From Dermacentor variabilis (lineage: Eukaryota > Arthropoda > Arachnida > Ixodida > Ixodidae), in NCBI RefSeq assembly GCF_050947875.1, contig NC_134571.1, positions 229,968,024 through 230,032,023 on the forward strand: a DNA stretch of 64,000 bases. The letters are read 5' to 3'. The position numbers were made by a program, and so were the translations under genes. This document shows, one piece after another, positions 22,347-33,616 of the stretch (position 1 is its first letter; each line of letters begins with the position of its first letter). A model generated the notes under the pieces. It worked only from the letters and a program-made list of their open reading frames with translations. It did no database searches and was not told the origin of the DNA.

Positions 22347-24445
22347 TTAAAGGGAAGCTGAAAGCTTTTCTAGAAAAAATGAGTGAAGAGCAGTATGTCA
22401 TGGTTTTCAACCCTCTGAATTCGAATAGTGCATTGAAATTGAGCGAAAGAAAGCGCAAACATATTTTATTTTGACGAAAAGTGCAGCAGCGGACACGCCC
22501 AGCTCGCGCGCCTCGTTTCCGCCTGTGATTCGTCGGGCGCCTCGTGACGTCAACAATGGTGCTCGTCCGGACCGACTGCTGCCGCTACACACGAAGCACG
22601 GTACAAAGTAGTTTGGTGCTGTTTTGCTGAGACGGGCATGGAAAATTTCTAGAGATTGCATTTCTCTTAGGAGTTCGGCGTTAAGTCCGTACTCCACGAG
22701 AGCGATTTTGTGCGCGACGGTGACGGGCGACGGCTTGGAGCAACAAAACGGGCATTCGCTTGAACAGATCGCTCTGTGTTGTCGCTCGATCGCTCGTTTC
22801 TAGAAATCTAGAACTCGTCGCTCGTCGCCCGGAAGTGCTACGAGCGACTAGCCAATAGTGCGAAGCCGGAACTGGATGTACATAACTCAAATACTACTGT
22901 TTTTCGCACAGAACGAGCAAACTATTGAATTTTACACGTGCAAGAATAAGGACCGAGTGCAAGACCTTCAGAAATATTTTATGCTCCTTTTTCAGTAAAA
23001 TACATCAACTTAAATTGATAAAGCATGCGTCATGCTAGTTTCGGCGCGTTTATTGCTGCCCTCATACAGGGAAGTCGTCGCTCAAAGCCGTCGCTCGCGT
23101 GGAGTTCGGCTTGCAGGCGACGAGTGAACGCGACAGCCATCGCCTCGCTTGTCGTGCTGTCGCTGTCGCGTGCAAGATCACTTGTAAGGGGTTTATACTT
23201 TACTCCCTACATGTACGAGCCGATTGTGAAGAGCCGGCCTCTCCAAGAAGCAAAAAATGCTGGTGCGAGCACTGCTTTCCACGCGAACGAAGGTGAAGTG
23301 TTAGCTTCTCCTTGTGTTGGAAATGTTCTTTGGCGAGTATGTTTTGTGCTAAGCTGCATTCAGCATTCCAGTGAGTACGTTTCCGGACAAACAACTGTAG
23401 TATTATGTTCCTGCGTGCCTCCTCATAAAACGTAAGTGCTGATGCGATCTTCTGCATTTGTGCGCTGCCTCAAAGCTGTCAGCAATCTACACTGACGGTT
23501 TAAACGCAGGAAACGTTTACCGGCTGTTGTAGCACATGTAGTATAGAATCTTCATCAGCGCACCATCCGCACGCTACTCGCAACCGGCGAATTCCATCGG
23601 CTACGTGATATGGTCGGTTTCTCTATGTCTGCGAGAGAAGGGGGAGTGCAGCGTCCTGGCGTGAGCAGGCTTTCCAACAGATGCAAACTTTACGCTTGCA
23701 CTTCGTTATGGTAGCTGCATGCAGGCTGTTTCACAACACACGTGCGAATAGAAAATTCGCGGCGCTTGGCGATGAAAACTGCGTCAAGCGTGGGAGACAA
23801 ACATGCACCTTCCGTTCAGCGTGCTAACACGAAGGAGAACCCAAAGCACACATTATTGATAAACTCCGGTAGTAATCGTCACGGAAGTGGTTAGAGCACA
23901 ACACTGTTGTTCTTGAGCGCTTGAAGTTGTTTCGCTTCGCAGCAGCCTCCCACTTAGCTGAAAGCTTCTTGTCTTGCAGGAACTAATGGAACATCGGAAC
24001 ATCGTCGCGGCCGCTGGTGTTCGTGCAAGCGTAGGCTGCACAAAACGCCGGCATGATCGGCCTACAAGTTCAATTGATGCTCGCACGTCAACTACCACTC
24101 CTATATACACACAAACAAAGGAACATAGAGTCGAGCGAAGGAGATTAGGACGGCACGCACGCAGAAATAAGCCCGGTCAGGCACGGTCGCGGAGACTGCG
24201 AAGCAACGGAACACCAGTGCCGACGTCACTACACCGCGGTTTCCGGTACTCCGCTCGCACCGTCAGCGACAGCAGCAGCGCGCGGTGCTCGACGGGGGGC
24301 GCAGCTACAGCGCAATTTTGACCGACGATTGCGTCGCTCCTAAGAGAAAAATGCCCACAAAATTTTACCTGCATGGCTTATAAGGTTCCCGTATCCGTAT
24401 ATGAGCGGCTTATTGAATTCGACAGGCTCTTCAGCTTCCCTTTAA
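22347..24445. mobile_element. 2.1-kb TTAA-target element in copy B
   Basis: Ends TTAAAGGGAAGCTGAAAGC and, inverted, TTAAAGGGAAGCTGAAGAGC. The gypsy frame joins as ...[12 protein letters not shown] when one TTAA is removed. No transposase frame recognised. The interior holds a GC-rich repeat (22690-23190). Confidence 0.82.
22690..23190. repeat. GC-rich inverted-repeat block inside the TTAA element
   Basis: Rich in GCGACGG / CGTCGC words. The left part (GTGCGCGACGGTGACGGGCG) and the right part read on the other strand (TGCACGCGACAGCGACAGCA) are similar, suggesting another nested MITE. No target duplication identified. Confidence 0.4.
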
Positions 24446-26235
24446 CGCATCTCACCAGAGAAGATGTCCCCTTCTTGTGGGGCGAAGACCAGCAACGGGC
24501 ATTTCACGACCTACGGCAACGGCTGCAGACGCCTCCCGTGCTCCCACACTTTGATGACGACGCTCCTACGATTCTTCATACCGACGCTAGTAATGTCGGC
24601 CTTGGCGCAGTGCTTGTACCGCGGCAGGACGGCACCGAAAGAGTGATTGCTTATGCCAGTAGGACGCTATCAAGGACAGAGGCTAACTATTCCACTACAG
24701 AAAAAGAATGCCTCACACTGATGTGGGCCATCCTGAAATTTTGGCCATATTTGTATGGTCGGTGTTTCACCGTTGTCAGTGATCATCATGCACTTTGCTG
24801 GCTGGCTAATTTAAGAGATCCAGCTGGTCGGCTTGTGCGCTGAAGTCTTCGACTCCAAGAGTTCGACTTCATGGTTGTCTACAAATCAGGGAAACGACAC
24901 ACCGACGCCGACTGCCTTTCTCGGTCTCCTGTTGAGACTGCAGTGCACGACGATGATGACACGGCTTTTCTAGGTGTGGTAGATACTGTCGCCGTTTCAC
25001 GCCACCAACACGAGGTCGCAGAACTGGTTCCTCTTTTCGATTACTTGGAGGGAAAAACAAGCAGCGTGTCAAGGTTATTCGCGAGAGGGCTGTCTTTGGG
25101 GAATTGCTTGCGCCACGACGTTCTCTATAAAAAGAACTTTTCACCTAGTGGCAGCAGCTACTTACTCGTCATTCCCACATCTCTTCGCGACGAAGTCCTA
25201 CATGCCTGTCACAACGAGCCGACCGCTGGTCACTTGGGTTACACCCGCACATTGGCAAGAATTAGGCTAAAGTACTATTGGCCAAGACTTGCATCGATCG
25301 TGAAACATTACAGACATGTCTGGATTGCCAGCGCCGCAAAGCCCTACTCGGAAAGCCATCTGGACTGCTGCATCCTGTCCAGATACCGCAAGCGCCGTTC
25401 GAACAAATTGGCATGGACCTTTTAGGTCCGTTTCCACTGTCTACTGTCAGAAATAGATGGATAATCGTCGTCACAGGTTACCTTACTCGATACGCTGAAA
25501 CAGGTGCTATCCAACGTGGAACAGCAGCCGAAGCAGCGAGATTTTTCATCGAAGCCATCGTCCTAAGGCATGGCGCTCCCGCAGTGATCATAACAGACAG
25601 AGGATCTGCGTTCACGGCTGCGCTTCTGGACACCGTTTTCCGATTAAGTGGTACCACTCGCCAAAAGGCCACGGCTTATCATCCCCAAACCAGTGGGCTG
25701 ACAGAACGTTTGAATAAAACTCTGGCAGACATGATGAGTATGTTCATCGAAGTCGACCACAAGAATTGGGACGAGATTTTGCCATACGTTACATTTGCGT
25801 ATAATACGGCGAACCAAGAGACAACGCCTTTCAACCTCGTTTACGGCTGGGAAGTGACAGCCATGTTGGACGCAATGCTGCCACACGAGTATGGTGACGA
25901 GACTGGTGCTGAGGAGTTTACGCAGCGCGCAGAGGAAGCCAGGCAGTTTGCGCGTTTCCGAATCCAAGAACAACAGGAATACGATGCCCAACACTACAAT
26001 CTCCGGCACAGACCCGTCACATACAACGTCGGTGACCAGGTGTGGGTCTAGACTCCGATTTGTCAGCGGGGGCTGTCTGAGAAGCTCCTGCAAAAATACT
26101 TTGGCCTGTATACAGTTCTGCGCCGTATCAGTGATGTGAATTATGAAGTGGTCCCCCACAGCCATAACTGCTCCAAACGCCGGCGGCATCTGCCCGAGGT
26201 TCTGCACAGGCTTCGTAGGAAGCCATACTTTTCCT
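24446..26235 (+). pseudogene. Gypsy copy B pol: RNase H and integrase
   Basis: RNase H with [16 protein letters not shown] and [19 protein letters not shown], then TGA at 24841 where a Trp codon is expected. It continues with GKRHTDADCLSR and the integrase zinc region HACHNEPTAGHLGYTRTL. A frameshift near 25310 separates this from CLDCQRRKALLGK. The integrase catalytic motifs GMDLLGPFPLST, IITDRGSAFTA and GLTERLNKTLADM are intact (D, D, E). A TAG at 26049-26051 again replaces a Trp (DQVWV-stop-TP) before the C-terminal LRRISDVNYEVV block. Confidence 0.87.
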
Positions 26236-26320
26236 CATGACCTCAACTTTGCACCGTCTGTGCACAGCCTTCGGACGTTAGTGCATCGGGACGATGCCTC
26301 CTTTTCAAAGGAGGGGCAAA

Positions 26321-26488
26321 TGCCACATCCTCTATGGTCACCGCGGGTATGTGCCGGGCGATGAAAACGACGCTGAAGTAGCGCACGAGTAGAAAAACAG
26401 ACGACAACGACGTCACGTTGACTGTGCTGATAAAGCGCTTTTACATGTCCTCGACACCGGCTTTCCCGTCTCCTACTAGGCTGTGACA
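26321..26488 (+). repeat. 3' LTR of Gypsy copy B
   Basis: TGCCACATCC...GGCTGTGACA, 168 bases, directly after the purine tract AAAGGAGGGGCAAA. The 5' partner is not in the window because the element is truncated. Confidence 0.62.
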
Positions 26489-26494
26489 ATATGT

Positions 26495-27230
26495 TAAGAT
26501 GCATGCATGTAGATATAAAACACTTCCATATACATATGCACAACACATCCGGCACCTCCAAAAGGATCACAATGCAAGTGGCAAAAAACTCTCTATTAGA
26601 GGTTAAAAATATTGTTAATGGCCTTTTCAAAGTTTCCACTTGGGAAAAGCTCTTCAGGTAGTGTATTCCAGTCAGTTATTGTTTTTGGAAGAAATTAGAA
26701 CTTGTGGCAATTTGTTTTTGTGAAATGAGGAGTTAAGCTATAATTGGTGTGTGTGTGTCGTGTTTTGCGAGTTAAAGCCGGCATGACATATGGTATGGTC
26801 GGGATGCCGAGCTTTCCATGCAACAAGGAGGGTGAAAATTCTGTCCTCATTGTTTTTCTTCCGGTGCAGAGAAGTTTTATTTGATTAGTTTTCATGAGTA
26901 GAGATGGAGAGTCAGAATTCCTGCATTTGTTGTAGATGAATCGCATGGCACACCTTTGAACCTTCTCAATCTTTACTTTGGTCTGCAGTGAAAATTGAGA
27001 CAAAATGCCTTGTGAGGGGTATAATAAAGGCGTGAAGGTTTTGTGAGCATGAATAGTTTTCATCATGCTTACCATGTTATAAATGAGAAAATTTGGGCAT
27101 TCAAGCTGTCTTGTGGGAAATCTACGTAAAATGTAAGACACCATAAAATGGGAAGTAATGCAAGTGTCGCAACTCTGGGCATCAAACAGCCCTAGGAATG
27201 GACAGTTGTGTTCGACTTTTGCCATTTAGC
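26495..27230 (-). pseudogene. LINE (CR1/L2-like) RT C-terminal fragment
   Basis: On the minus strand: KVKIEKVQRCAMRFIYNKCR and further on TDWNTLPEELFPSGNFEKA, the typical IE-VQRRAARFI and EWN-LP blocks after the RT palm in CR1/Jockey-group LINEs. The 5' part including the catalytic palm is absent; stops and a shift are present. The 3' end is near 26495. Confidence 0.7.
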
Positions 27231-27262
27231 ATTGCTGGGAATTCGATAGTCTAAATACTATA

Positions 27263-28432
27263 CAATAAGACCTCATTAATTCAGAGTCCTCTGGATTGCA
27301 AGCAAAAACTTTTTAAGTTAAGCGGATTTTCGAATTACTCAAAAATAACAGAAAAACCCAGACACACGCATGTAATGATTATTTTCCATCTAGCAGCACC
27401 AGGAGCAGTTGTTGATAAGTGGGATGCTTGGCGCAGCAGTCTGCTGCACCAAGAAGGGTCTCTAACCCACTAATCATGCGCTCTAGGGACTCATGATAAT
27501 TAAGCAAATGCACAAGAGGGCACATAATGATTACCTGCTTCTCTCTTCATACCCTAGCAGAAACGCATACATAGTTGGGATTTTTCATATGCACACAACA
27601 CCCCAGCAGTGGAGAACAGCACAGGACATGTGACAGAAAACCCAGAAACGGAAAAGCAGATCACCACATTTATAAATGGTGTTGAAAACAACGTGGCCAT
27701 GATGCATTTCCATATCTTAAAATCACATTCGCCACGTGCAGCTGTTAATAGCGTAGCCTGCGAAATCTGTTTCTCCTTAGAAGCAGTATTTGGACACTAC
27801 TTTTTGGTAATGATGATGGTGATGATCTGACTTGCTTCTGTGTAGTGGGCAGAAACATATAAAATTGATGTGCACCATTACACAGCACAGGCAATTGAAA
27901 GTGAAAGACCAGCTAAAACACAACGTGCACAGGAATAGAAGACTGCTATTCATCTTCTATTCCAGTGCATATTGCGTTTTTAGCTGGTCTTTCACCTTCA
28001 GTCATGTATCTACATAGTTACAGCATGGCCACTTTGTACAGCTGTATGACTTATCAGCATCCACATCACGGAATCTGGTGCTGGCTCAATCGGTGACGGC
28101 TCCCTCCGAGTCCGATCTCGAAAACTATGCATTTAAGTACTGCAAATGTCAGAAGAAGTCAGTGTTACTAGATGAAAGCTATTGCAGGAGCTGGAACCAC
28201 ATCATGGCTGCCATATTTCTGACACTGCTGCTAAGATATGCGAAGCTGGAAGCGTGCCACAGCATGCCAGGCTTGGAGACCTCAACCAGAAACTACAAAT
28301 TATTCTGATGGATGCACGCAGGCATTTCAGTGCATCCAGTGTAATTTGCATTGCAAATTATTTGACTGCACGAATTCTACAAATTAACCGAATTTTCAAA
28401 TAAACCTGGATAGCATTGTTGAGGTTTTACTG
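27263..28432. mobile_element. Tigger-like non-autonomous element (CAATAAGACCTCATT)
   Basis: Left end CAATAAGACCTCATTAATTC and, inverted right end, CAGTAAAACCTCAACAATGC, with TA at 27261-27262 and 28433-28434. No transposase recognised. Contains a strong hairpin at 27895-28000. Confidence 0.7.
27895..28000. repeat. Hairpin with ~48-base arms
   Basis: GTGAAAGACCAGCTAAAACA at 27901 is matched by the reverse complement TTTTTAGCTGGTCTTTCAC near 27977-27995, and GGAATAGAAGA by TCTTCTATTCC, around a 10-base loop. Confidence 0.75.
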
Positions 28433-28434
28433 TA

Positions 28435-29012
28435 CCTGAATCTAACATCTTTTTCCAAGAAAATACGTCCATAAATTGCCTGCGCTTTACAGTTGGATAC
28501 AAAACGAAAACCGGTTTCACAGCGTTGGCAACAGCCTACTGTCAGAGCCATCAGATACAGTGTCATTTCCATCACAAAATACTGACGCAGCACGTTTTTG
28601 TGAAGTTTGATGTTGGTTCATCTTGAGCCCGATTACAATCTTGAGTGCTAGTTCCAGCCAATAATTTCAGAACTATTAATTTCGCAAGATTTCACACGAC
28701 TCGGCACCGTATGTGACGATGTAAACGGCCCCAGCATTTCCTGGTGATGTGCCAAGTATGTGTCCGATGCAGAGTCTCGATAACATGATTGTTCAAGAAC
28801 ACCGCCCAGTGTGCTTGGTATCTGTGGCTAATTAAGCATAAATGGTGATGACAAAACGCGACTTTCATTATGGAAGTTAATAAAAAAAAATCTGTCTGTG
28901 AAGTAAATGCTGCATGTCTCGTTTTTTATGATTGCAAACGTGGGGTGCGTGCTATATTTTTCTTTAAGAATTGGCAGCATGTTACATTCAGATGCACTTT
29001 TATTTTCTTATG
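28435..29012. other. Unassigned intron sequence
   Basis: Nothing recognised on either strand. Confidence 0.5.
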
Positions 29013-30280
29013 CAGTCAAACCAATTTATAACAAACTAGATACTTCTGTGAAAAGTGGTCATTATATTACCAGTTTGTTATAATATGGACTCACCCTTAA
29101 AAATGCTTAATGAATAACCACTCGGAAGCTGGCATCAGCAGCTACAGTTTGGCAGCACTTTGGTCGGAAAACCAGATTTTCAGTTTCATTTCTGTATCTG
29201 GTGCGTTCCGCCACCTAGCTGCAAACTCCCATTTGAAACTTTCATCTAGAGAACGAAAGGTGGTATCGTGTAGCTCTTTTAAAACACCACCCGGTTTCGA
29301 TCACCTGCCATTTAGAAACTGCAAGCGCAACTGCCATTTTTTATTCGAGAGCTTGCAATATATTTTATTACCAGCGGGGCATGACCATATTCTGCACAAG
29401 TGAGCAAAGTGTTCTTCCAGTTGGCCGGAAACGTAAAATTCAGTAACTGCTGCAGCATGCTGCCATTCTGCAAAGGTGTCGGCCATCGTAGTATCGGTAT
29501 TGTGTGACTGCGTGTCAGCCACACAAGAGCCATAAAATTACGTTATCTATGCCGCTTCAATGGAAAAAGAATTGAACATTCGAAAGTAAAATATGACTGC
29601 CAATTGTTATCAGTAATCATCAAATCTGCAGCAATGTGTAAACGAAGTGCTGCAGATTTCTTTCTCTATGGCCGAAGCGTGATCTTCCGATAACAGCGCA
29701 TTAACTGCCAATCCTTTGCAACATTCTGTGGCGGCAGTGCGTGGTGCAACATTCTTGCTTGCTCGGGCTGCGTCGACGGGAATGCTTGAGCAGCCATTGT
29801 TCCCACGGTGAAAGGACGTCGTTCCAAATCATGGAAACAGGTGTAACGCTGCACAGACAATTGCAGAGAGACGAGCGAGTGATGCCGTTGTGGCATCTTA
29901 CCAGTGCAGGCACCAGTACACCCCCCGGGCCATGCAGTGTCTACCGGACCTCCTCCCTGGCGGAGGCATGCCTTGAAAGTGCGTGACCCTCTTCGCGGCT
30001 TCCAAATTTCATGTGCACCGGTCAGTCACTCGTCTTGCAGGCTGCACTGTAGTCGGGGTTAGACTGTGCAGCATGCACCCAGTGTGGCCATGCTTCACAT
30101 GCCCTCTTCTTACCCTGACTTGGTTCAAAGCCTTCACTGTAACCGTACAAAGTTTTAAGAAAATATTTATATCTGGAAGCAGTTTCAATAGGCAGGGTCA
30201 GAACATCATAATTACACTGAAATGTGGTCGTTATAGCCAATAGATTGTTATATCTGGAATCGTTATAAGTGGGTTAGACT
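29013..30280 (+). mobile_element. Terminal-inverted-repeat element (CAGTCAAACC), copy 2
   Basis: Left end CAGTCAAACCAATTTATAAC; inverted right end AGTCTAACCCACTTATAACG. TA follows the right end (30281-30282); the left flank is TG rather than TA. Related to 9856-10547 over its first ~750 bases. Length and ends suit a pogo/Tigger derivative; no transposase seen. Confidence 0.62.
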
Positions 30281-30282
30281 TA

Positions 30283-31317
30283 TTAGGCCTTCAAAAGTTC
30301 GGTGCATGTTAGAATCGGGTAAATATGGTATTAAAGCAAGTTTATAACCAAGATATGAGAGTATGCACAAATTGTTGCTATTCACAAATAGATTTGTGAA
30401 CAAGTTACAATGTGTGATTTTGTAGGATAGCAGTAATCGGCTTATGCATGGACCAGAAAACAAAGTGAAGTCGCTAAAATCAGTAATGAAGTCAGGAAAA
30501 TCGGCACTTTACTTCACTACATTGAAATTTTGTTAATTGAAATTCAGCCGTTAATGCATGACCAGTCACCAACAGATTTTTCTTACATAAAAGGGGCTGT
30601 AAGAATTTTTGAATTATCAACCAGTCAGAAAAAAAGAATGAATTCCAGCTTAAAAAAGTATTTCACTTTGTTCAATTTGACAGACAGTGATCAGATACGA
30701 TTTCGTGCTGTCAAACGTTATCTTCACATCAGCAGTACAAAGCGAAGCCTGAGAAGCTTTCGTCTCCACTCCGCTGCCGCGGCTGATAGTGTCGCCTGCC
30801 TTGGGATGGCACTATCAGCGGGCCACTCTCTACTCAGTCAAACCAAGGAAAGCTTTACTCTAAAATTGCGGGAAAGCGAGGCGACAGGCGACAACCTGTT
30901 CACGGCCACGATGTTCATTCTAAATTTGTGTCGTTGCGTGCATGTCATGTCCAAGAAGTCGAGCAAGACCCAGTATGGCATCCGGAATTACCGTAGCTGC
31001 TGTGCATTGTTTCTATTATTGGTCCTATGAGAAAAAAGTCGCAGTTTTGAAGTATTGATAGTGATCGGAAAGACCCTTTTCACTGCAACCTCGCGGGCAC
31101 CGCCATGCTTCATCACGTTTACGCATTCATTGCTTGCCTCAGCTGCCTTCGTGTTTACAATGGATGTGCATAATGGCTGTTGTGGTTCAGCAAACAAATG
31201 TTTCGGCATATATCGTAGGCATTGACTGAGTCCTAGAAATGTAAACACTGCTAGAAATGTTGCAATAAAAATTTGATTTAAGGTGAGTTGGTTCATGGCT
31301 ATTCAAAAGGTGCAGCC
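30283..31317. other. Unassigned intron sequence
   Basis: A 166-codon + frame (30530-31030) exists but has no recognisable motif. A short inverted pair CTGATAGTG/CACTATCAG lies at about 30780-30832. Likely decayed TE sequence. Confidence 0.45.
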
Positions 31318-31807
31318 CGACTGGGACGGAGACAAAGAAACACAAACCACATCATAAGCGCTGACTAACAACTGGTTTTATTTGCACCGAAACCGGGCTA
31401 TATATGCTCAAAAGGCTTGCTGTGTAACACTGCTGTTAACACAGATGTGGTCATACATGATCAACCAAAAACAAGATACGTACCGCAAGCATTTAAGAAC
31501 ACATTGCTAAATCTACAGAAACAGTATGAACAAGATATGTTCATCGAACATAGTTTGCTGTCGCCACGTATGTCAATGCTTAGAGCTAAGGCGAAATCAC
31601 TATGCAGAAAAAATGATAATGAAAACAAGGAACATGCGCATAGAACAAGGAATCCACACACATGGCTTGAGCAGGCTTCTGTGCAAAAAAAAAAAAACCT
31701 TTAAAAGGGGGTGAAATATTTAAAACCTAAACAAAACCTTCAAGAAACTCATCTCAGCGTCATTTAAAAATATGGATGGCTTGCTGACGTAGTTGTCAGC
31801 CGATCTT

Positions 31808-32200
31808 TTAATAAAAGAAAGCTTCAAAGATTTCTCGCTCGGTCCCGTCTCTTGCTTTCCTCAGAAACTCACTGTCATAAAACTTTGGCTTGCAGCCACA
31901 CAGCTTGCAATGTTCAGCCAGAAAGCCACCTGTCTTATTATGAACATTAAGATTTTGCTCCCTGGCCCGCTCGTTGAAAGATCTCCCCATTTGGCCTATA
32001 TACTGATGACCACAACCTAAAGGAATTGCGTAAACAACAATTGCCAGACAGTCCGTGAATTTATTTATGTGCAGAGTAGTGAATTGCGGCAACTTCTCTT
32101 TGTTTCTCACTGCACAAATTTTTTACAGCTTACACGGTGCAGAAAACACAATCGGAACATCATGCTTTGAAGGAATCTGCTTGATGCTGTATGACAGTTT
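31808..32200 (-). pseudogene. PLE GIY-YIG endonuclease domain
   Basis: Minus-strand reading: HKLSYSIKQIPSKHDVPIVF, then after a stop LAIVVYAIPLGCGHQYIGQM and GRSFNERAREQNLNV, ending TEREIFEAFFY. This is the VVY-IPL-CG--YIGQTGR signature of Penelope GIY-YIG nickases, including the Arg that follows the YIGQ. One in-frame stop near 32125 separates it from the upstream linker. Confidence 0.85.
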
Positions 32201-32529
32201 ATGAACACAGTAAAACCTCGTTAAACCGTACCTGCTTAAACAGTAGTTTCATTTTAAAAGCAGTAAAGTCAAATCCCCGACTCAGCGGCCATTGATCATA
32301 ATGTGTTTTGTATCCGCATAAACCATACCAGCTTATTGTGTATGCATCGGTTAAAACGTAGGATTTCAACTTTTCGTCGCGCAAACACGGCGGTGTGTCG
32401 TCTCCATCGGGCAGCCTGGCAGAACAACAAGCCTCAAACATCGGAACAACGGCTTCCAAGCGCCCTATGTGTTTGCGCGTGAAGCCACATCAACATCAAC
32501 ATCATTTCGACGCCGTGCCAGAGAGCGTT

Positions 32530-32932
32530 ATGGCGTCGTGCAAGCGAGGACTCGCGTCATTCCGAAGGTCAGATAAAAAAGACGCAGGGTGCTCAGCATA
32601 GAAGAAAAATTAGACATCGTCCGTGCTATTGAACGTAACACGAAGAAGTCGGCGCTGGCACGCGACAAGGATCTGCTGTTGACTACGGTGTGTGGCATTT
32701 GGAATGCGAAGAAGTTGCTCGGCAGCGTTGCTGCGACCGCGAAGACATGTCGGCTACGAGGTTCGACTTTTCGCCATCGTTGCCTCTGTTATTGCTGAAG
32801 TGTCGCCTAGCGACAGTGATAAGGACGACACGGGAAGCGACAGCACGGGCGATTCAGGCCCGACAGTGGCAGAAGCTACGCGTTATGTGAGCCTCATGAA
32901 TGCAATCGTCGCGACGAGAACAGGGGCGTGAT
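32530..32932 (+). pseudogene. Tigger transposase N-terminal HTH and linker
   Basis: MASCKRGLASFRRSDKK then, in another frame, VLSIEEKLDIVRAIERNTKK and TVCGIWNAKKLL, the CENP-B/psq helix-turn-helix. A further frame gives SDSDKDDTGSDSTGDSGPTV and ATRYVSLMNAIV, which belongs to the region before the C-terminal tail. The intervening DNA-binding and DDE parts are deleted. Confidence 0.7.
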
Positions 32933-32947
32933 AACATAACTCTATTC

Positions 32948-33238
32948 TGTTGTGTCAGCAGTGGCAGGCAAGCGGGGGCCCGGCGCCCAGCGAACGCGCG
33001 CGAGCGCCCGACGCAGAAAGGGAGACGCAGAGCCAACTGCTCCTGATGAAAACTGGACTAGGACTGAGCCGGCTAGCGGCCGTTTATTACCAAAAAAGAC
33101 TCCACACGCCAGATGGCACCTTCTGAGTGGTCCAAGCTCGTCACATGACAGAAGGGGGGTGCGCCATCTAGCTAGACTACTACGAAACATAAATGTATGA
33201 TAACACGGAGATCTCGTAGGGGGCGACACAATACCACA
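32948..33238 (-). repeat. LTR of copy F (3' in its own orientation)
   Basis: TGTTGTGTCAGCAG...CAATACCACA on the + strand; pairs with 36261-36551. Confidence 0.87.
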
Positions 33239-33616
33239 TCGTCCCCCCCTGGAAACAAAGTAAGCATACAGTGAAACGCGCACACAAGATGCGCACTCAA
33301 GTCCAAGGAAAAATTCAGTTCGTTCCCCCCCACGTTCACACACACGCGCACTAGTCGCACACAAGGCACGCACTTAAGTCCACAACAAATTCAGTCCGTC
33401 CCCGCCTAAGTTCACACACACGCGCACCAGTCTTGGGCGCCAAAACGCAGGCAGTCACTCAAAACAAGATCCGACAAGGAACACGGCACAAGACTCACTG
33501 CACCGCAACAAGGAACACATTTTATACCTGTGTTAACGAAACATGTGAACTGTCTCCTAAATGTCACAGCGAGGCCCCTAGCCGTGGCATTTTGAAGACG
33601 GCAATACGCTCTACAC

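Larger units (their letters stand above)
19390..26488 (+). mobile_element. Ty3/Gypsy LTR retrotransposon, copy B
   Basis: 5'-truncated: no 5' LTR and the start of gag is missing. It has gag with a zinc knuckle, then protease, RT, RNase H, integrase and a 168-base 3' LTR. A distinct family from A/C by sequence, but the same organisation. Interrupted by a foldback (21280-21523) and a TTAA element (22347-24445). Inactivated by nonsense codons, a frameshift and a changed RT active site. Confidence 0.9.

Noticed and set aside
30530..31030. 166-codon + frame considered as a host exon
   Set aside because: No motif, no splice signals, biased composition; left as unassigned.
31417..31704. 95-codon + frame at the PLE 3' end
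   Set aside because: Antisense to the PLE 3' region and ends in a poly(A) run; no homology recognised.
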